Part shown: piece after piece, positions 8,490-16,576 of the stretch
How the letters are laid out: every line of letters begins with the position of its first letter
Numbering within the stretch: position 1 is the stretch's first letter
Assembly (NCBI RefSeq): GCF_003052265.1
Contig: NZ_QANS01000002.1
Coordinates: forward strand, 62,001 to 126,000
DNA: 64,000 bases
Direction: 5' to 3'
Source: Stenotrophobium rhamnosiphilum
GTDB lineage: Bacteria > Pseudomonadota > Gammaproteobacteria > Nevskiales > Nevskiaceae
Notes under the pieces: model-generated
The model's database searches: none
Seen by the model: only the letters and a program-made list of their open reading frames with translations
Told to the model about the DNA's origin: nothing
Translations under genes and position numbers: made by a program

Positions 8490-8503
8490 ATAATCTGCGG
8501 TAC

Positions 8504-8578
8504 GTAGGGCGGGAGCATCCCGCCTTTAGAGTGCAGCGATGAACCTCATTCGCGGAAGGCGGGATGCTCCCGCCCTAC
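8504..8578. repeat. REP-like palindromic element (23-bp inverted repeat)
   Basis: Arms at 8504-8526 and 8556-8578 are perfect inverted copies, 23 bp each, separated by 29 bp. Each arm is itself a small hairpin: GGCGGGA-GCA-TCCCGCC. This double structure is typical of REP/BIME elements mobilised by RAYT transposases. No RAYT gene is visible in the window. It lies between two convergent genes and may also stop transcription in both directions. Confidence 0.75.
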
Positions 8579-8586
8579 ACTCTTAG

Positions 8587-9411
8587 CTAGATCGTGCTGA
8601 TCCATTTGGAGATCGACGCTAGAACAATCTCGGGATTTTCGCGGTGCGGCAGATGTGCGCAGCCCGGGAAAATTTCGTGACTGGAAGATCCGCTTGCGCG
8701 CTCGGCCATTCGCTGCGGCTGAACGAGTGAACCGTACTCGTCATTTTCTCCGTGCAGTGCTAGCAATGGGCAACGCACGCGCTCAAGTTCAGCGTACAAA
8801 TTCCAGTCTGAGAACTCGGGCGAAAGCCACGTTTTGATCCACGCATCGAGTACCCACTGCGCTTTGTCGCCGTGGTAACGCTTGAGGCGATCGACCTGAC
8901 CGGGCTTTGCGAAGTTGTCACGCGCTTCGAGGATGCCAGCGCGCGTGCGGTCTTCGATAAAGCACTGCGCGGATTCAGTGATCACTCCAAGGCAAGCCGG
9001 ATAGCGTGCGGCGACACCGACAGACATGCAACCGCCAACGCTGTGGCCAACGGCAATGAAGGTGTCGAAACCAAGTTGTTCGCGCACTGCCTTGAAGCCA
9101 ACTTCTGCTTCGTCGGTGATAAACGTTAGCGCTAGCTTTCCATGATACGCATCAGACTTTCCGAAGCCGAGACGGTCGTAGGCAATCACGGTGCGATTTA
9201 TGCTTGCGGCAAGACGTTCAGGAAAATCGCGCCACAGCTCGACGCTACCGAGTGAGTCGTGAAATAGAACGATCGGCGCAAGGTTACGGCCATCAATTTC
9301 AGCAGGCTCCCAATGCTTTGCGTAAAGGCGCCCACGGGGCGTATCGATCCAGATTTCCTGGGTACTGACAGTGTTAACGTTCATGGCCGTCATTTTCTCA
9401 TGCGGCGGCAT
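8587..9411 (-). CDS. Alpha/beta fold hydrolase
   Basis: 274 residues. The fold is clear: the HG-like oxyanion segment is VLFHDSLGS near residue 49, the nucleophile elbow is GHSVGG with Ser124, an acidic residue lies in LALHGENDEYG, and the catalytic histidine is in GCAHLPHRENP near the C-terminus. No signal peptide, so cytoplasmic. The family includes esterases, lactonases, epoxide hydrolases and C-C bond hydrolases; the substrate is not evident. Several start codons are possible (9411, 9393, 9384) and none has a strong ribosome binding site. It follows the MFS transporter gene on the same strand with a 76-bp gap and may share its transcript. Confidence 0.82.
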   Translation of the reverse strand: MPPHEKMTAMNVNTVSTQEIWIDTPRGRLYAKHWEPAEIDGRNLAPIVLFHDSLGSVELWRDFPERLAASINRTVIAYDRLGFGKSDAYHGKLALTFITDEAEVGFKAVREQLGFDTFIAVGHSVGGCMSVGVAARYPACLGVITESAQCFIEDRTRAGILEARDNFAKPGQVDRLKRYHGDKAQWVLDAWIKTWLSPEFSDWNLYAELERVRCPLLALHGENDEYGSLVQPQRMAERASGSSSHEIFPGCAHLPHRENPEIVLASISKWISTI

Positions 9412-9487
9412 TGATAGGGCTCACCCTAAGCGACTAACCAGCATGAAATTCCTTGGGCACTCTAGGAAAAAGCGCAGCGCCCATGAT

Positions 9488-10714
9488 TCACCTTGCAGAA
9501 TTGACGCGTACTGCTCTCCAAGCGATGAACGCAGCCACCGTCATCAGCACTGCCGCCAACAGAAATGGTGCGCCGGGAAGATGGACTGTGTTGTCAGGAT
9601 CAATAAAGCGCGCATAGGTCTCGCTGAACAATATCGGTCCAATCATGCCGGTGATGCCAATCAGCGCAGCATTGGCACCCTGAAGAAGCCCCTGCTCGCT
9701 CGGCAATACACGTTGTGTCATCAGGCTTTGCACTGCGGGATTTGCGAAGCCCGACAATGCGATCACTGGGATACCGCACAGAAACAGAATGCCTGTCGAT
9801 GACAATCCAAAAATCACGAAGCCCGCAATACCAATCAACAGGCTGAACAAGAGCGCGTGTCGCTCACCGAAGTACCGAACCACAGGGCCCGTTAGGCCGC
9901 CCTGCACAATCGCCGAGCAGACGCCAACCAAGGCTAGCGTCATGCCGATCTGACCCGCATCCCAGCTATAGCGATAGCCCATGTAGAGCACGATCACCGT
10001 CGAATAAACTGACTGCGCGAGTTGCGACAAAAAGTTGATGCTCGCCATCGACATCAACTCGGGATGCACACGGAGCAACTTGAGCGCGCCAAGAGGATTG
10101 GCCTTGCGCCAGGAAAATGCACTGCGATGCTCAGGTGCCAACGATTCGGGCAACACAAAGTAGCCATAAGCAGCGTTGATCAGCGCCAGCACCGCGCCAG
10201 CCCAGAACGGCAGATGAGGATCAATCGAGCCAAGTAATCCGCCAATTGCAGGGCCGATCACAAACCCGATACCAAACGCCACGCCGAGCATGCCGAAGGC
10301 TGCGGCTCTTTTATCAGGTGAGGTGACGTCAGCAATGTAGGCACTCGCGGTGCTGAAGTTCGCCGCAGTGATGCCAGAGATCATACGGCCGACGAACAAC
10401 CAAGCCAGATTGGGGGCCATCGCCATCAAAATGAAATCCAGGCCCATGCCCACGCAAGACAACAGAATCACTGGACGACGTCCAAACCGATCAGACAGCG
10501 CACCCAGAATCGGCGAGGAGAAGAACTGCATCAATGCCCACACCGTGGTGAACACGCCATACACGCGGGCACCGTGGGCAATATCGCCACCGGCAAAGGT
10601 GGTCACCAGATGCGGCAGCACGGGAATGATGATCCCGAACGAGATGATGTCGATGCAGACCGTGATGAAAATAAAGATCACGGCTGCGCGGGGTGCCGCA
10701 GAAATATTACTCAT
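9488..10714 (-). CDS. MFS transporter, TetA-like drug:H+ antiporter subfamily
   Basis: 408 residues with about 12 hydrophobic segments. The MFS motif between helices 2 and 3 is present as GALSDRFGRRPV near residues 72-83, and GMLGVAFGIGFVIGPAIGG near residue 145 matches the helix-5 motif of antiporters. The length and motif A are typical of TetA-type exporters, which swap protons for drugs or other small hydrophobic molecules across the inner membrane. Tetracycline specificity cannot be claimed from this. It is upstream of an alpha/beta hydrolase gene on the same strand. In this catabolic setting export of a toxic substrate or product is plausible. Confidence 0.85.
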   Translation of the reverse strand: MSNISAAPRAAVIFIFITVCIDIISFGIIIPVLPHLVTTFAGGDIAHGARVYGVFTTVWALMQFFSSPILGALSDRFGRRPVILLSCVGMGLDFILMAMAPNLAWLFVGRMISGITAANFSTASAYIADVTSPDKRAAAFGMLGVAFGIGFVIGPAIGGLLGSIDPHLPFWAGAVLALINAAYGYFVLPESLAPEHRSAFSWRKANPLGALKLLRVHPELMSMASINFLSQLAQSVYSTVIVLYMGYRYSWDAGQIGMTLALVGVCSAIVQGGLTGPVVRYFGERHALLFSLLIGIAGFVIFGLSSTGILFLCGIPVIALSGFANPAVQSLMTQRVLPSEQGLLQGANAALIGITGMIGPILFSETYARFIDPDNTVHLPGAPFLLAAVLMTVAAFIAWRAVRVNSAR

Positions 10715-10919
10715 AGGGAATGCGGGTTCGACGGGCGACGGACTGGGTCGCGGCCAGTATAGGGAGCCAAGGAAGGGTTGCGCCCCTCCCGCAAAGGGTG
10801 GCCATCAGTGGCTGCATCCGTTTGCAGTTCTGAGCCGTATTCAAGGTTGCCGGTACTCAGGAGCCTGCCGGCCGTCTGCACATGCCGACGTTGACCATAA
10901 ATAGAACTTGGGGATTTCG
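10715..10919. other. Intergenic region between divergent MFS and small-membrane-protein genes
   Basis: About 205 bp. It should hold divergent promoters for the MFS gene (minus) and the small gene at 10920 (plus). I see no convincing -35/-10 pair, operator or hairpin in it. Confidence 0.3.
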
Positions 10920-11165
10920 ATGAAACGCCATTTGACTGGACCGTCAAGACGACCCGGACGAGAAGCCATCGCTTTTCTGGTGTACGACGTGATCTTGATT
11001 GCGCTCACATGTATAAGCCCTTATCGCTGGATGATGCTGGTCTGCGCCTTGCTATCGGCTATCGCGGCGATTCGAGCAGCCACGTTATTTGCCGAGTTCA
11101 TCCTTCATAACGACGAAATCATTGAAGAAGATATCGGCGTGCGCATAGATGGGCCACAAAGATAA
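10920..11165 (+). CDS. Small two-helix membrane protein, unknown function
   Basis: 81 residues from the ATG at 10920, which is preceded by GGGGA at a good distance; a TTG at 10908 is less likely. After a basic N-terminus (MKRHLTGPSRRPGRE) there are two hydrophobic stretches, about residues 20-37 and 40-60. An acidic tail follows with NDEIIEEDIG. The basic N-terminus suggests it faces the cytoplasm. I do not recognise the family. It stands alone, convergent with the carboxylesterase gene, whose stop codon lies only 6 bp away. Confidence 0.55.
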   Translation: MKRHLTGPSRRPGREAIAFLVYDVILIALTCISPYRWMMLVCALLSAIAAIRAATLFAEFILHNDEIIEEDIGVRIDGPQR

Positions 11166-11171
11166 ACAGGC

Positions 11172-12854
11172 TTAATGCACCGACAATTCGACATCTCGAT
11201 CCGTCGCGTTAAAGATTAAGCGCTGCTGATTGCCGCCATCGGCGCCATCCGCGCTCCAAGGCTTCCAGCTTGTACGCAAGGCCGGATTGTTCGGATTGCC
11301 GGTGCGAATGAATGAGCCAATCGCATTCATCATCGTTGCAGACAGCGCTTCTCTGCCCGCTTTATTTTTCTGTGGATATTCCATCGAGAAGAAGTTGTCG
11401 GTGAAGTTGCCGAAGATGAATGGCAGATCACAGGCGTGGCAGGCGCCATAAATGGTGCCCCAAGGTTCTGGTGCGTGATCCCAATCGAATCGGTAGGCGT
11501 AAACCTTGGGATTGTGTTTTGCGAGAGACTTGATGTCTCCGGTTACATCGCGTTCCAGATACTTCGAAATCCCCCAGTGCACGGCGTTAAACAAAGCGGG
11601 AGTCAGATTCGGCAGCAGATATGAGCTGACGATATCCGATAGCTTCGTAACAGACGGCACGTCCGGATTGCTCTTACGCATCATTCCAAACATTTCTTCG
11701 CCGCTGATTTTTACTCCAACGGGAAATAGCAGCTTCGATTCATCACGCGCCATACCCACAATCATCGGCAATGGATGAATGCGGCCCTGCTCTACATCTG
11801 CAGGCAGGTCTTCGGACAACACCACGCCATCATTGAATCCATGGGGCCCTTGAAAGAGCTCCTTATGCTTCTTCATTGCATTTAGTAATTGGTCAGCTGT
11901 CTTCGATTTCAAATAATCGTGCTTCCAAGACAAGCTTTTTGCAGCAACAAGCTTCACCGCGTCGTCGTGCGTTGCTGCGAGACGATCATCGATCACCATT
12001 TGAGCCATGAACTGATCCGCATATTCATAGCCTTTCTGCTTGGTCGATTTATGTTCGATGAGACCACTCAGCACAATCGCTTTTTGAAATAAGCCCTTGG
12101 TCAGCGGTGAGCCAATCAAGCTGTATGTATTACCTGCACCAGCGGACTGTCCCATCAAGGTAATGTTGTTCGGATCTCCACCGAATGCGACTGCATTCGC
12201 CTGAACAAAACGCAGCGCTTGAATGATGTCGAGCGCCGCATAGTTTCCGGAGTTGGTCAGTGGGTCCTTACCTTCAATCGACGGATGGGCAAACCATCCA
12301 AATACGCCGAGCCGGTAGTTGATCGTGACGATCAGCGCGTTTGTCGTGAGCGCCAGTTTTTCACCGTCGTACAGCGGATCACTCGCGTGCCCAACGATAT
12401 TGGAACCGCCATGAACAAAAACAATCACGGGCATCGGGCCCACGATATTGCTTGGACGCCAAATGTTTAACTTCAGACAATCTTCACTGCCGACGGGTTT
12501 ACCGAATACTTCGACGTTCGACGCGCCCCATTTCTTTCCTGCTGGAGGTGGTCCATAAAACCAACCAATTTGCGAACAGGCAGATCCATAGGCATTCGCC
12601 TGTAGTTCTTTACTCCAAGGCAAAGGCGCTTGCGGTGCTTGCCAGCGGCGCTCACCGACTGGCGGCTGCGCGTAAGGCACGCCTAGCCAAACTAGAGCTG
12701 CGCCATTCCGCGACAGCTGACCACGAATAAGGCCAGACTGAGTTTGTACCAAGGTCGTTTTACTCTCGACCGCTTGTGCTAGCGGACTCAAAAGTATTGC
12801 TAGCAATAACAGAAGACACTGAGAACTTCTGGAGAAACATTTCGTCACGCTCAC
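11172..12854 (-). CDS. Exported type B carboxylesterase
   Basis: 560 residues with a signal peptide at about 1-28 ending in AQA. The carboxylesterase type B signatures are present: SEDCLKLNIWRP near residue 123, the oxyanion HGG at 148-150 and the nucleophile elbow GQSAGAG with Ser237. The catalytic acid and histidine regions lie in the C-terminal half (DESKLLFP and GACHACDLPFIFG, the latter carrying the usual H-x-x-D/E-L-P-F pattern). Such enzymes hydrolyse esters of bulky substrates, here probably in the periplasm. Its start codon overlaps the stop of the BASS-type symporter gene by 4 bp, so the two are co-translated. Confidence 0.88.
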   Translation of the reverse strand: MSVTKCFSRSSQCLLLLLAILLSPLAQAVESKTTLVQTQSGLIRGQLSRNGAALVWLGVPYAQPPVGERRWQAPQAPLPWSKELQANAYGSACSQIGWFYGPPPAGKKWGASNVEVFGKPVGSEDCLKLNIWRPSNIVGPMPVIVFVHGGSNIVGHASDPLYDGEKLALTTNALIVTINYRLGVFGWFAHPSIEGKDPLTNSGNYAALDIIQALRFVQANAVAFGGDPNNITLMGQSAGAGNTYSLIGSPLTKGLFQKAIVLSGLIEHKSTKQKGYEYADQFMAQMVIDDRLAATHDDAVKLVAAKSLSWKHDYLKSKTADQLLNAMKKHKELFQGPHGFNDGVVLSEDLPADVEQGRIHPLPMIVGMARDESKLLFPVGVKISGEEMFGMMRKSNPDVPSVTKLSDIVSSYLLPNLTPALFNAVHWGISKYLERDVTGDIKSLAKHNPKVYAYRFDWDHAPEPWGTIYGACHACDLPFIFGNFTDNFFSMEYPQKNKAGREALSATMMNAIGSFIRTGNPNNPALRTSWKPWSADGADGGNQQRLIFNATDRDVELSVH

Positions 12855-13732
12855 TTCTCCTCAGTCGCAAGACGAGCTCGCCTGCTCACCAGCACTCCAA
12901 ATATCGCTGCGGTAATAAACGCGATTAATCCGTAAATTGCCGCAGGCATTGCCATCTCTGGATTGTTCAGCAATGTAGGACTCATCGCAATCGCGATAGA
13001 TAGCGTTCCATTGTGAAGACCAATCTCCATGCCGATGGCGGTGGCCTGTCGTTGGTTCAACTTCACAATGAGAGGAACGAAGTAGCCGACTGCGAGACTC
13101 AATACATTGAAGGTAAACGCAGCGAGCCCGACCTGTACGGCTCCAGCAGCGATTGCCTTAGGTTGCGTGATGATCACCAAGGCAACAACGGCGAACAAGA
13201 AAATGGCCGAAGCAATCTTGACTGGGTTTTCTGCACGCTTGGCTAAACCAGGGAATCGACTATGAATCCACATGCCCACCGCGACGGGTCCCAGCACGAC
13301 AAAGAATAGCTGGATCACTTTATCGAACTGCAGAGGCAGCACCTTGCCTTCGCCATAAAAGTGGATCAATGACAGATTGACCACTAAAGGCAGCATAACG
13401 ATGGCTAGAATGGAGTTGATCGCCGTGAGCGTCACATTCAAAGCTACATCGCCATGAGCAAGATGGCTATAGAGATTTGCCGAAGTACCGCCGGGCGAAG
13501 CTGCGAGCAACATCAGGCCAACAGCGAGCGCGGGAGCAAGCCCATATAGATGCGCGACGCCGACGCAGACTAGCGGCAACAGCAACATCTGACAGAACAG
13601 CGCGACGCCAACTGCCTTGGGGTACGTCAGCACACGACGGAAATCAGCGAGGCTCAGCGACAGCCCCAAGCCAAGCATGATGATAGCCAGCGCTACAGGC
13701 AGAAATACAGACAGAATTTGGCTCGACACCAT
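12851..13732 (-). CDS. Bile acid:sodium symporter (BASS) family transporter
   Basis: 293 residues, almost entirely hydrophobic with about 9-10 membrane segments. The BASS/SBF signatures are visible: LLAASPGGTSANLYSHLAHG near residues 76-95 and the later MEIGLHNGTLSIAIAMSPTL near residues 235-254. Known members carry bile acids, pantoate, pyruvate or other organic anions into the cell with sodium. The gene overlaps the downstream exported carboxylesterase gene by 4 bp. Import of an organic acid freed by that esterase is therefore an attractive but untested idea. The start is the ATG at 13732. Confidence 0.85.
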   Translation of the reverse strand: MVSSQILSVFLPVALAIIMLGLGLSLSLADFRRVLTYPKAVGVALFCQMLLLPLVCVGVAHLYGLAPALAVGLMLLAASPGGTSANLYSHLAHGDVALNVTLTAINSILAIVMLPLVVNLSLIHFYGEGKVLPLQFDKVIQLFFVVLGPVAVGMWIHSRFPGLAKRAENPVKIASAIFLFAVVALVIITQPKAIAAGAVQVGLAAFTFNVLSLAVGYFVPLIVKLNQRQATAIGMEIGLHNGTLSIAIAMSPTLLNNPEMAMPAAIYGLIAFITAAIFGVLVSRRARLATEEK

Positions 13733-13780
13733 GGGTGTTATCTCTAGTTAAGAAACTAAATTGCGTTGAACTGCGCGTGC

Positions 13781-16294
13781 TCAGTTGTTCCACGAGTGCA
13801 AGGCAATACTGTCGGACGATAGGGGCTTGATCTTGTTTTTGACGGTGATGACGCGAATTTCTCCGGGCCGCAGATCGAAGTAATTGTCACTAAATCGCGT
13901 CTCTGGATCTTCTGCTGTGAGATGAACGAACAGCAGGTAATTTTTTGAAGTGATAGCGACGTGCAACTCGTGATTGCTCACTTTTTCAATCGCTATTTGT
14001 GGTGGCACTTCAGTCGCAAGCATCAAATCTTTTACTGGCGCGAACAAAAAGCGATTGGGCGCGAACTGATTTGTAGCTGAATAGACGCAGATCACCCGAT
14101 CTCGAACGCTGTCCGGCGCTTTACCTTTCCATACAGGGGCGCTGCCGTTGGCCGCAGCATTAAACGACACGGGCACTCGCCAATCGACATCGCCTTTAAA
14201 GCTGAGCTGTTCAATCAACAAATCACCAGAAACCTGGGCAAGCGTGTCGTTGGTAATCCACAACGCAATCTCGCCATCGCCAAGCGATTTGAATGAGGCC
14301 ATCACCGGAGCATAAGCACGCGCTGTAGCGAAGTAGCTCGCCTTACCCACGCCGTCATAGTCCACCAAGCTCCAGCTCACGCAAGGCCAGCAGTCGTTGT
14401 ACTGCCAGATCAAGGTGCCTGAGCAATGCGGTTTTCTACGCCGGAAATGTTCCAGACCAAACTTGAGCCCTTCGGCCTGAGTAAACATCGTGAACGCGAT
14501 GTACTGATCCAACGTCTCCGGTAAACCGGTGACGGGAATCAGCATCGCATTCACCTTGTCTTTAGGTTCATCTTTAATGCGATCAAGGAAGCCCTGACTG
14601 CCCAGCTCTAGATCCTCCGGATTCATCCAGCGTTGCAGCGTGGCCTTCACGGGCGCTGCATGGATTCCAAACTCGCTGATGAAGCGACCTTGATCTTCGG
14701 CATAACGCGTATAGGCAACGCCTTCAGGGCTACGATCAATCGTGCCGATAAGTTCTTTATCCGGCACCAGTGGAATGCCGTGCCACACCGTCCAGTTATG
14801 AACATCACCGGCACGCATGCTGTTGGGGCTGCCGCCACCATAGGGACTGCCCGGCCAATACGGAGTCGTTGGGTCCAGCTCGCCGACCGCCTTTGGCATC
14901 AATGAGTCGTAATACGACGCGCCCATCAGCGCCGTATCCGTCTTGCTCATCTGATTGATCAGATCCTGAATCACCTGACACTCATTGTTGCCGCACCACA
15001 AGGCTAGTGATGGGTGATTACGTAGACGTTTGATCTGGTGTTGAACCTCGTGTCGCACATTATCGACAAAGGCTTCTTCATTTTCTGGATACGGTGCGCA
15101 GGCAAACATGAAGTCTTGCCAAACCAGTAGCCCAAGCTCGTCACAAAGATCATAAAAGGCCTTGAACTCGTAAACGCCACCACCCCACACGCGCATCATG
15201 TTCATGTTGGCTTGCACGGCTGTGCTGAGGAGATCGCGATAACGACTCTCTTCCATCGCACCGACAAATGATGTCGCGGGAATCCAATTGGCGCCACGCG
15301 CGAAGATCGGAACACCATTCAAGACGAAGCGGAAGAAGTTCGTACCCGGCTCGTCAACATCTGCTGATGTGTCGAGCGCTATCGTTCGAATGCCAACCAA
15401 CTGCTTCCGCGTATCGAGCACGGTCTCGCCATCCAGTACACGCAGCATCACTGTGTAAAGCGGCTGCTTGCCGAGATCGGCAGTCCACCACAGCTGCGGC
15501 TCATTGATCTTCAATGCAACGCGAATCTTTGGCTGAGCACTGACGCCTTTCTTTAAGAGCAGCTTTCCTTTCGGATCAAAGATGCTGATTTCAGCGGTAA
15601 GCGCTTTGCCTTCGCTCAGAAGCTCAATTTCAGCTTCGACGACAACGTCAGCTTCATGGGCTGCAATTGACTGCGTCGCAAAATGCAGATCGGTAATTCG
15701 GCTTTGCTTCCAACGTTCAATACGAACAGGCTGCCAGACGCCGACTGTTGGCAAACAAGGGCCCCAGTCCCAACCCCAACCGAACTGCGCTTTGCGCATC
15801 AGATTGCGTTTGGACACCGCTACTTTTTCCGTGGCTAGAACCCATAGCGGAGGTTTGCTCGCTTCAAGCATTTTTGATGGCGGCGTGAACGCAATGGCGA
15901 GTTCATTCTCTGCATCATTGCGAAGGTGCTCACGCACATCGAAACGCCATTCTCGAAACATATTGTTGGTCTGTCCCAGCAATACGCCATTCAGATAAAC
16001 CGCAGCAAAGGTATCAAGGCCTTCAAAGATCAATTCAATCTGTTCGCCCGCTTCAGCGGGTGAAATGCTGAACTGCGTACGCCACCACCATTCGTGCTGG
16101 GCAATCCAACCCAGATCGTTTTCATTACGTCCGCGAAATGGATCTTCGATGCGTTTGGCGTTTGCGAGGGCGACGTAGGTATCGCCGGGGACATCGACGT
16201 CTAACCAGGCTGGCCCACCGGAGCCAATATGGGCACCTGCAGCTAGGCCGCCATCGACATCAAAGTCTTTTAACTGCCATTGCTTGAAGATCAC
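13781..16294 (-). CDS. Glycoside hydrolase family 2, beta-mannosidase-like
   Basis: 837 residues from a GTG at 16294, chosen because AGAGGGG lies about 7 bases upstream. The open frame reaches a TTG at 16387 but has no ribosome binding site there. The order is N-terminal sugar-binding beta domain (about 1-190, with GWGWDWGP near 172-179), immunoglobulin-like domain, then TIM barrel. The acid/base Glu438 is in CGNNEC and the nucleophile Glu541 in ISEFGIH, the pattern of GH2 beta-mannosidases rather than beta-galactosidases. The size also fits. No signal peptide with this start, so cytoplasmic action on short manno-oligosaccharides or mannosides is likely. It lies upstream of, and on the same strand as, the BASS and esterase genes (48 bp gap). 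Confidence 0.87.
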   Translation of the reverse strand: MIFKQWQLKDFDVDGGLAAGAHIGSGGPAWLDVDVPGDTYVALANAKRIEDPFRGRNENDLGWIAQHEWWWRTQFSISPAEAGEQIELIFEGLDTFAAVYLNGVLLGQTNNMFREWRFDVREHLRNDAENELAIAFTPPSKMLEASKPPLWVLATEKVAVSKRNLMRKAQFGWGWDWGPCLPTVGVWQPVRIERWKQSRITDLHFATQSIAAHEADVVVEAEIELLSEGKALTAEISIFDPKGKLLLKKGVSAQPKIRVALKINEPQLWWTADLGKQPLYTVMLRVLDGETVLDTRKQLVGIRTIALDTSADVDEPGTNFFRFVLNGVPIFARGANWIPATSFVGAMEESRYRDLLSTAVQANMNMMRVWGGGVYEFKAFYDLCDELGLLVWQDFMFACAPYPENEEAFVDNVRHEVQHQIKRLRNHPSLALWCGNNECQVIQDLINQMSKTDTALMGASYYDSLMPKAVGELDPTTPYWPGSPYGGGSPNSMRAGDVHNWTVWHGIPLVPDKELIGTIDRSPEGVAYTRYAEDQGRFISEFGIHAAPVKATLQRWMNPEDLELGSQGFLDRIKDEPKDKVNAMLIPVTGLPETLDQYIAFTMFTQAEGLKFGLEHFRRRKPHCSGTLIWQYNDCWPCVSWSLVDYDGVGKASYFATARAYAPVMASFKSLGDGEIALWITNDTLAQVSGDLLIEQLSFKGDVDWRVPVSFNAAANGSAPVWKGKAPDSVRDRVICVYSATNQFAPNRFLFAPVKDLMLATEVPPQIAIEKVSNHELHVAITSKNYLLFVHLTAEDPETRFSDNYFDLRPGEIRVITVKNKIKPLSSDSIALHSWNN

Positions 16295-16576
16295 CTGCGT
16301 CCCCTCTTCTTTAATTGTTATTGGCGGTGATTTGCGAGGCACGCAATACGCCAGTCTTGCAAGAAGTATGGGGGCGAGAATAGGCAATAGCTGTCAAATG
16401 AAGGACATCGCGCTAGCCGCGGAGCAGAAACTGCTATTCCTTTACGTCGGACTCGTTTAAAACGTTCTGAAGCCGTACCAAATAATGGGGCGAAAAGCCC
16501 CTGTCTCACTTTTGACTGCACCGCGCAGCACGCCTAGGTAGTCTCGGCGCAGCGTTTAAAGGAGAGAACTATATTT
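16295..16576. other. Divergent intergenic region between beta-mannosidase and TonB receptor 1 genes
   Basis: About 280 bp that should contain promoters for both directions. The only clear structure is a short hairpin, GGGGC-GAAAA-GCCCC at 16487-16501, about 75 bp before the receptor start. There is no T-run after it, so it is not an obvious terminator. I saw no copy of the ATAATAC-type operator that marks the neighbouring receptor. Confidence 0.35.

Noticed and set aside
9488-10714. Naming the MFS transporter a tetracycline resistance gene
   Set aside because: Only general TetA-type motifs are visible; many such transporters do not carry tetracycline, and the context is catabolic.
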